Part shown: positions 4,541 to 6,766 of the stretch, in pieces
Layout of the letters: the number at the start of each line of letters is the position of its first letter
How positions within the stretch are numbered: the stretch's first letter is position 1
Source: an uncultured Collinsella sp.
GTDB taxonomy: Bacteria; Actinomycetota; Coriobacteriia; Coriobacteriales; Coriobacteriaceae
Assembly: GCA_900752345.1 (NCBI GenBank)
Contig: CAADVA010000063.1
Coordinates: forward strand, 1-6,766
DNA length: 6,766 bases
Direction of reading: 5' to 3'
The notes under the pieces: model-generated
What the model was told of the DNA's origin: nothing
Database searches by the model: none
What the model saw: only the letters and a program-made list of their open reading frames with translations
Made by a program: the position numbers and the translations under genes

Positions 4541-6766
4541 ATGGAAGAGATGCCCAAGAACTACGATCCGTCGACCAACGAGCCGGCGATCCTGCAGAAG
4601 TGGCTCGACGGCGGCTACTACAAGCGCCGCGAGGGCGTGGGCGACTGCACCGTCACCATTCCGCCTCCCAACGTGACCGGCAAGCTCCACATGGGCCACG
4701 CTACCGACGACTCCATCCAGGACGCCATCATCCGCATGGCCCGCATGCGCGGCAAGTCCACGCGCTGGGTGCTCGGCACCGACCACGCCGGTATCGCCAC
4801 GCAGACTAAGGTCGACAAGAAGCTCAAGAGTGAGGGCATCAGCCGCCTGGAGATCGGTCGCGACAAGTTTGTCGACGCCTGCTGGGACTGGACCCACGAG
4901 TACGGCGGCATCATCGTCGAGCAGATCAAGCGTATGGGCTGCTCCGTCGACTTCGACAACGAGCGCTTCACCATGGACGAGGACTACGCCCAGGCCGTGC
5001 GCAAGGTCTTCTGCGACTGGTACCACGACGGCCTGATTTATCGCGGCAAGCGCATCGTCAACTGGTGCCCCAACTGCACCACCGCCATCTCGGACGACGA
5101 GGCCGAGTACAAGGACGAGAAGGGCCACCTGTGGCACCTGCGCTACCCGCTGACCGAGCCGGTCAACGGCCAGGACTACATTGTCGTCGCCACTACGCGC
5201 CCCGAGACCATGCTCGGCGACACGGGCGTCGCTGTCTCCCCGAAGGACCCCGAGAAGGCTGCCTTTGTGGGTAAGACCGTCAAGCTCCCCATCGTCGACC
5301 GCGAGATCCCCATCTTTGAGGATTGGCATGTCGACGCCAACTTCGGTTCCGGTTTCGTTAAGGTCACCCCGGCCCACGACCCCAACGATTACGCTATGGG
5401 TCAGGCCCACGACCTGCCGCAAATTAATATCTTCGATGAGCACGCAGTGGTCGTTGAGGGCTACGGCGAGTTCACCGGTATGACCCGCGAGGAGTGCCGC
5501 GAGGCTGTCATCAAGTGGTTTGAGGAGCACGACCTGCTCGATCACGTCGAGGACCACGACCACTCCGTCATGCACTGCTACCGTTGCGACGCCGCGCTGG
5601 AGCCGTGGCTTTCCGAGCAGTGGTTCGTGGCCGTCGACAAGCTCAAGGGGCCGGCGCTCGACGCCGTCAACTCCGGTAAGGTCACCTTCCATCCCGCGCG
5701 CTGGACGCAGACCTACACTACCTGGATGGAAAACCTCAAGGACTGGTGCATCAGCCGCCAGCTGTGGTGGGGCCATCGCATCCCCGTATTCTACTGCGAG
5801 GACTGCGGCTGGGAGGACGCCCTGACCGAGGACACCGACGTGTGCCCCAAGTGCGGCGGTCATCACGTGCATCAGGACGAGAACGTGCTGGACACCTGGT
5901 TCAGCTCGCAGCTGTGGACCTTCGCCACGCAGGGCTGGCCGCAAAAGCCGGAGCTGCTCGAGGGCCATCACCCCACGACGGCGCTCGTCACCGCGCGTGA
6001 CATCATCGCGCTGTGGGTCGCCCGCATGGTCATGAGCTCGCTGTACTTCCTGGACGAGGTGCCGTTTAAGGACGTCGTCATCTACCCGACGATTCTTGCC
6101 AAGGACGGCAGCCGCATGTCCAAGTCTAAGGGCAACGGCGTTGACCCCATGGACCTCATTGGCATGTACGGTGCCGACGCCATGCGCTACAACCTGCTCA
6201 CGCTGTGCACCAACAACCAGGACGTCAAGTTTGACGCGAACATCGATAAGAAGACCAAGAAGCTTATCGACAGCCCGCGTACCGACCAGGCTAAGTCGTT
6301 TGTGACCAAGATCTGGAACGCCAGCCGCTTCCTGCTCATGAACATGGAGGGCTACACGCCCGGCGAGCCCGTCGTGGAGACGCCGGCCGACGCCTGGATG
6401 TTCAGCCGTCTGGCCAAGGCCGTCAAGATGGTCACCGAGGGTATTGAGAACTACACCTTTGGCGATATGGCCCGCGGCGTGCAGCAGTTCTTCTGGAACG
6501 AGGTCTGCGACTGGTACGTCGAGGTCACCAAGGCCCGCTTGAAGGGCGAGGGCCGTCTGCAGGCTCAGCGCAACCTGATCTTTGTGCTGGATACCTCCAT
6601 TCGCCTGATGCACCCGCTCATGCCGTTTGTCACCGAGGAGATTTGGGACAACATGCCGGCCAGCGTGCTCGACCTGGATGCCGAGGGCAACGTCGACCGC
6701 GCGGAGTCTCTCATGATTGCCAGGTGGCCCGGGCCCGCCGATTACGCCAAGTATGTCGACGAGGAC
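4541..6766 (+). CDS. valS: Valyl-tRNA synthetase, C-terminally cut by the window edge
   Basis: ValRS charges tRNA-Val with valine in the cytoplasm and edits mischarged threonine. The frame is open from ATG 4541 to the right edge: 742 codons of an expected 870-950, with the C-terminal coiled-coil tRNA arm missing only because the window ends. GGGAGAG (4530-4536) lies 4 bases before the ATG. The start gives MEEMPKNYDPSTNEPAI, in line with the family. The class I signatures are both present: HMGH (50-53) in PPPNVTGKLHMGH, and RMSKS (525-529) in KDGSRMSKSKGN. The editing domain (about 190-345) contains TTRPETMLGDT (218-228) and TPAHDPNDY (276-284). Cysteine pairs at C176/C179, C346/C349, C419/C422 and C435/C438 suggest zinc-binding inserts. 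The anticodon-binding helical domain begins near 580, with WNASRFLLMNM and FFWNEVCDWYVE. The valS gene follows clpX in many Actinobacteria. Confidence 0.97.
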   Translation, partial: MEEMPKNYDPSTNEPAILQKWLDGGYYKRREGVGDCTVTIPPPNVTGKLHMGHATDDSIQDAIIRMARMRGKSTRWVLGTDHAGIATQTKVDKKLKSEGISRLEIGRDKFVDACWDWTHEYGGIIVEQIKRMGCSVDFDNERFTMDEDYAQAVRKVFCDWYHDGLIYRGKRIVNWCPNCTTAISDDEAEYKDEKGHLWHLRYPLTEPVNGQDYIVVATTRPETMLGDTGVAVSPKDPEKAAFVGKTVKLPIVDREIPIFEDWHVDANFGSGFVKVTPAHDPNDYAMGQAHDLPQINIFDEHAVVVEGYGEFTGMTREECREAVIKWFEEHDLLDHVEDHDHSVMHCYRCDAALEPWLSEQWFVAVDKLKGPALDAVNSGKVTFHPARWTQTYTTWMENLKDWCISRQLWWGHRIPVFYCEDCGWEDALTEDTDVCPKCGGHHVHQDENVLDTWFSSQLWTFATQGWPQKPELLEGHHPTTALVTARDIIALWVARMVMSSLYFLDEVPFKDVVIYPTILAKDGSRMSKSKGNGVDPMDLIGMYGADAMRYNLLTLCTNNQDVKFDANIDKKTKKLIDSPRTDQAKSFVTKIWNASRFLLMNMEGYTPGEPVVETPADAWMFSRLAKAVKMVTEGIENYTFGDMARGVQQFFWNEVCDWYVEVTKARLKGEGRLQAQRNLIFVLDTSIRLMHPLMPFVTEEIWDNMPASVLDLDAEGNVDRAESLMIARWPGPADYAKYVDED

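Noticed and set aside
4411..4809. A 132-codon + strand frame starting with GTG inside the nested palindrome
   Set aside because: It overlaps valS in another frame for most of its length, lacks a ribosome binding site, and its sequence is explained by the palindrome and by valS. It is not valine-rich, so it is not an attenuator leader peptide.
4277..6613. A 778-codon open frame on the - strand opposite valS
   Set aside because: It is the antisense shadow of valS in GC-rich DNA. The translation is a low-complexity string of Leu, Val, Gly, Asp and His with no family motifs, whereas the + strand frame has all ValRS signatures.
1..6766. CRISPR array, phage or toxin-antitoxin genes
   Set aside because: No regularly spaced direct repeats, no integrase or transposase frame and no small gene pair were seen; nearly all of the window is housekeeping coding sequence.

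Overview
The window looks like chromosomal core DNA from a high-GC actinobacterium. The best guess is a member of Coriobacteriia, probably Collinsella or a close relative. That placement is inferred from three things: GC-rich codon use with C or G in most third positions, the actinobacterial order tig - clpP - clpX - valS, and the character of the proteins. It was not tested by any search. All genes read on the + strand.

Layout. Positions 2-397 hold the C-terminal end of a molybdenum hydroxylase large subunit (xanthine dehydrogenase/aldehyde oxidase family), closed by a strong intrinsic terminator at 422-451. An extended -10 promoter (510-518) then precedes a complete tRNA-Leu(UAG) with an encoded CCA end (538-621). 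Next come trigger factor (tig, 713-2011), a 163-base gap with a strong hairpin (2088-2128), clpP (2175-2795) and clpX (2797-4203). clpP and clpX are separated by one base and are surely translated from one message. A GC-rich terminator follows clpX. The valyl-tRNA synthetase gene valS starts at 4541 and runs off the right edge, with 742 codons present and the C-terminal arm missing.

The genes form a protein-quality unit. Trigger factor meets nascent chains at the ribosome exit tunnel, and ClpX unfolds tagged or damaged proteins and feeds them to ClpP. tRNA-Leu and ValRS supply translation. The molybdoenzyme fragment belongs to a separate, upstream transcription unit.

The most unusual part is the 337-base clpX-valS gap (4204-4540). 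Besides the clpX terminator it holds two unrelated long palindromes. One is an 81-bp AT-rich inverted repeat (4252-4332; 27 of 29 arm positions pair) that looks like a small non-autonomous or REP-like element. The other is a 113-bp nested structure (4408-4520) closed by a perfect 25-bp stem, enclosing two further hairpins and ending 20 bases before the valS start codon. It does not carry the hallmarks of a T-box and I do not recognise it. It is the best candidate here for an undescribed leader RNA or mobile palindrome. The rest of the window is ordinary housekeeping sequence.
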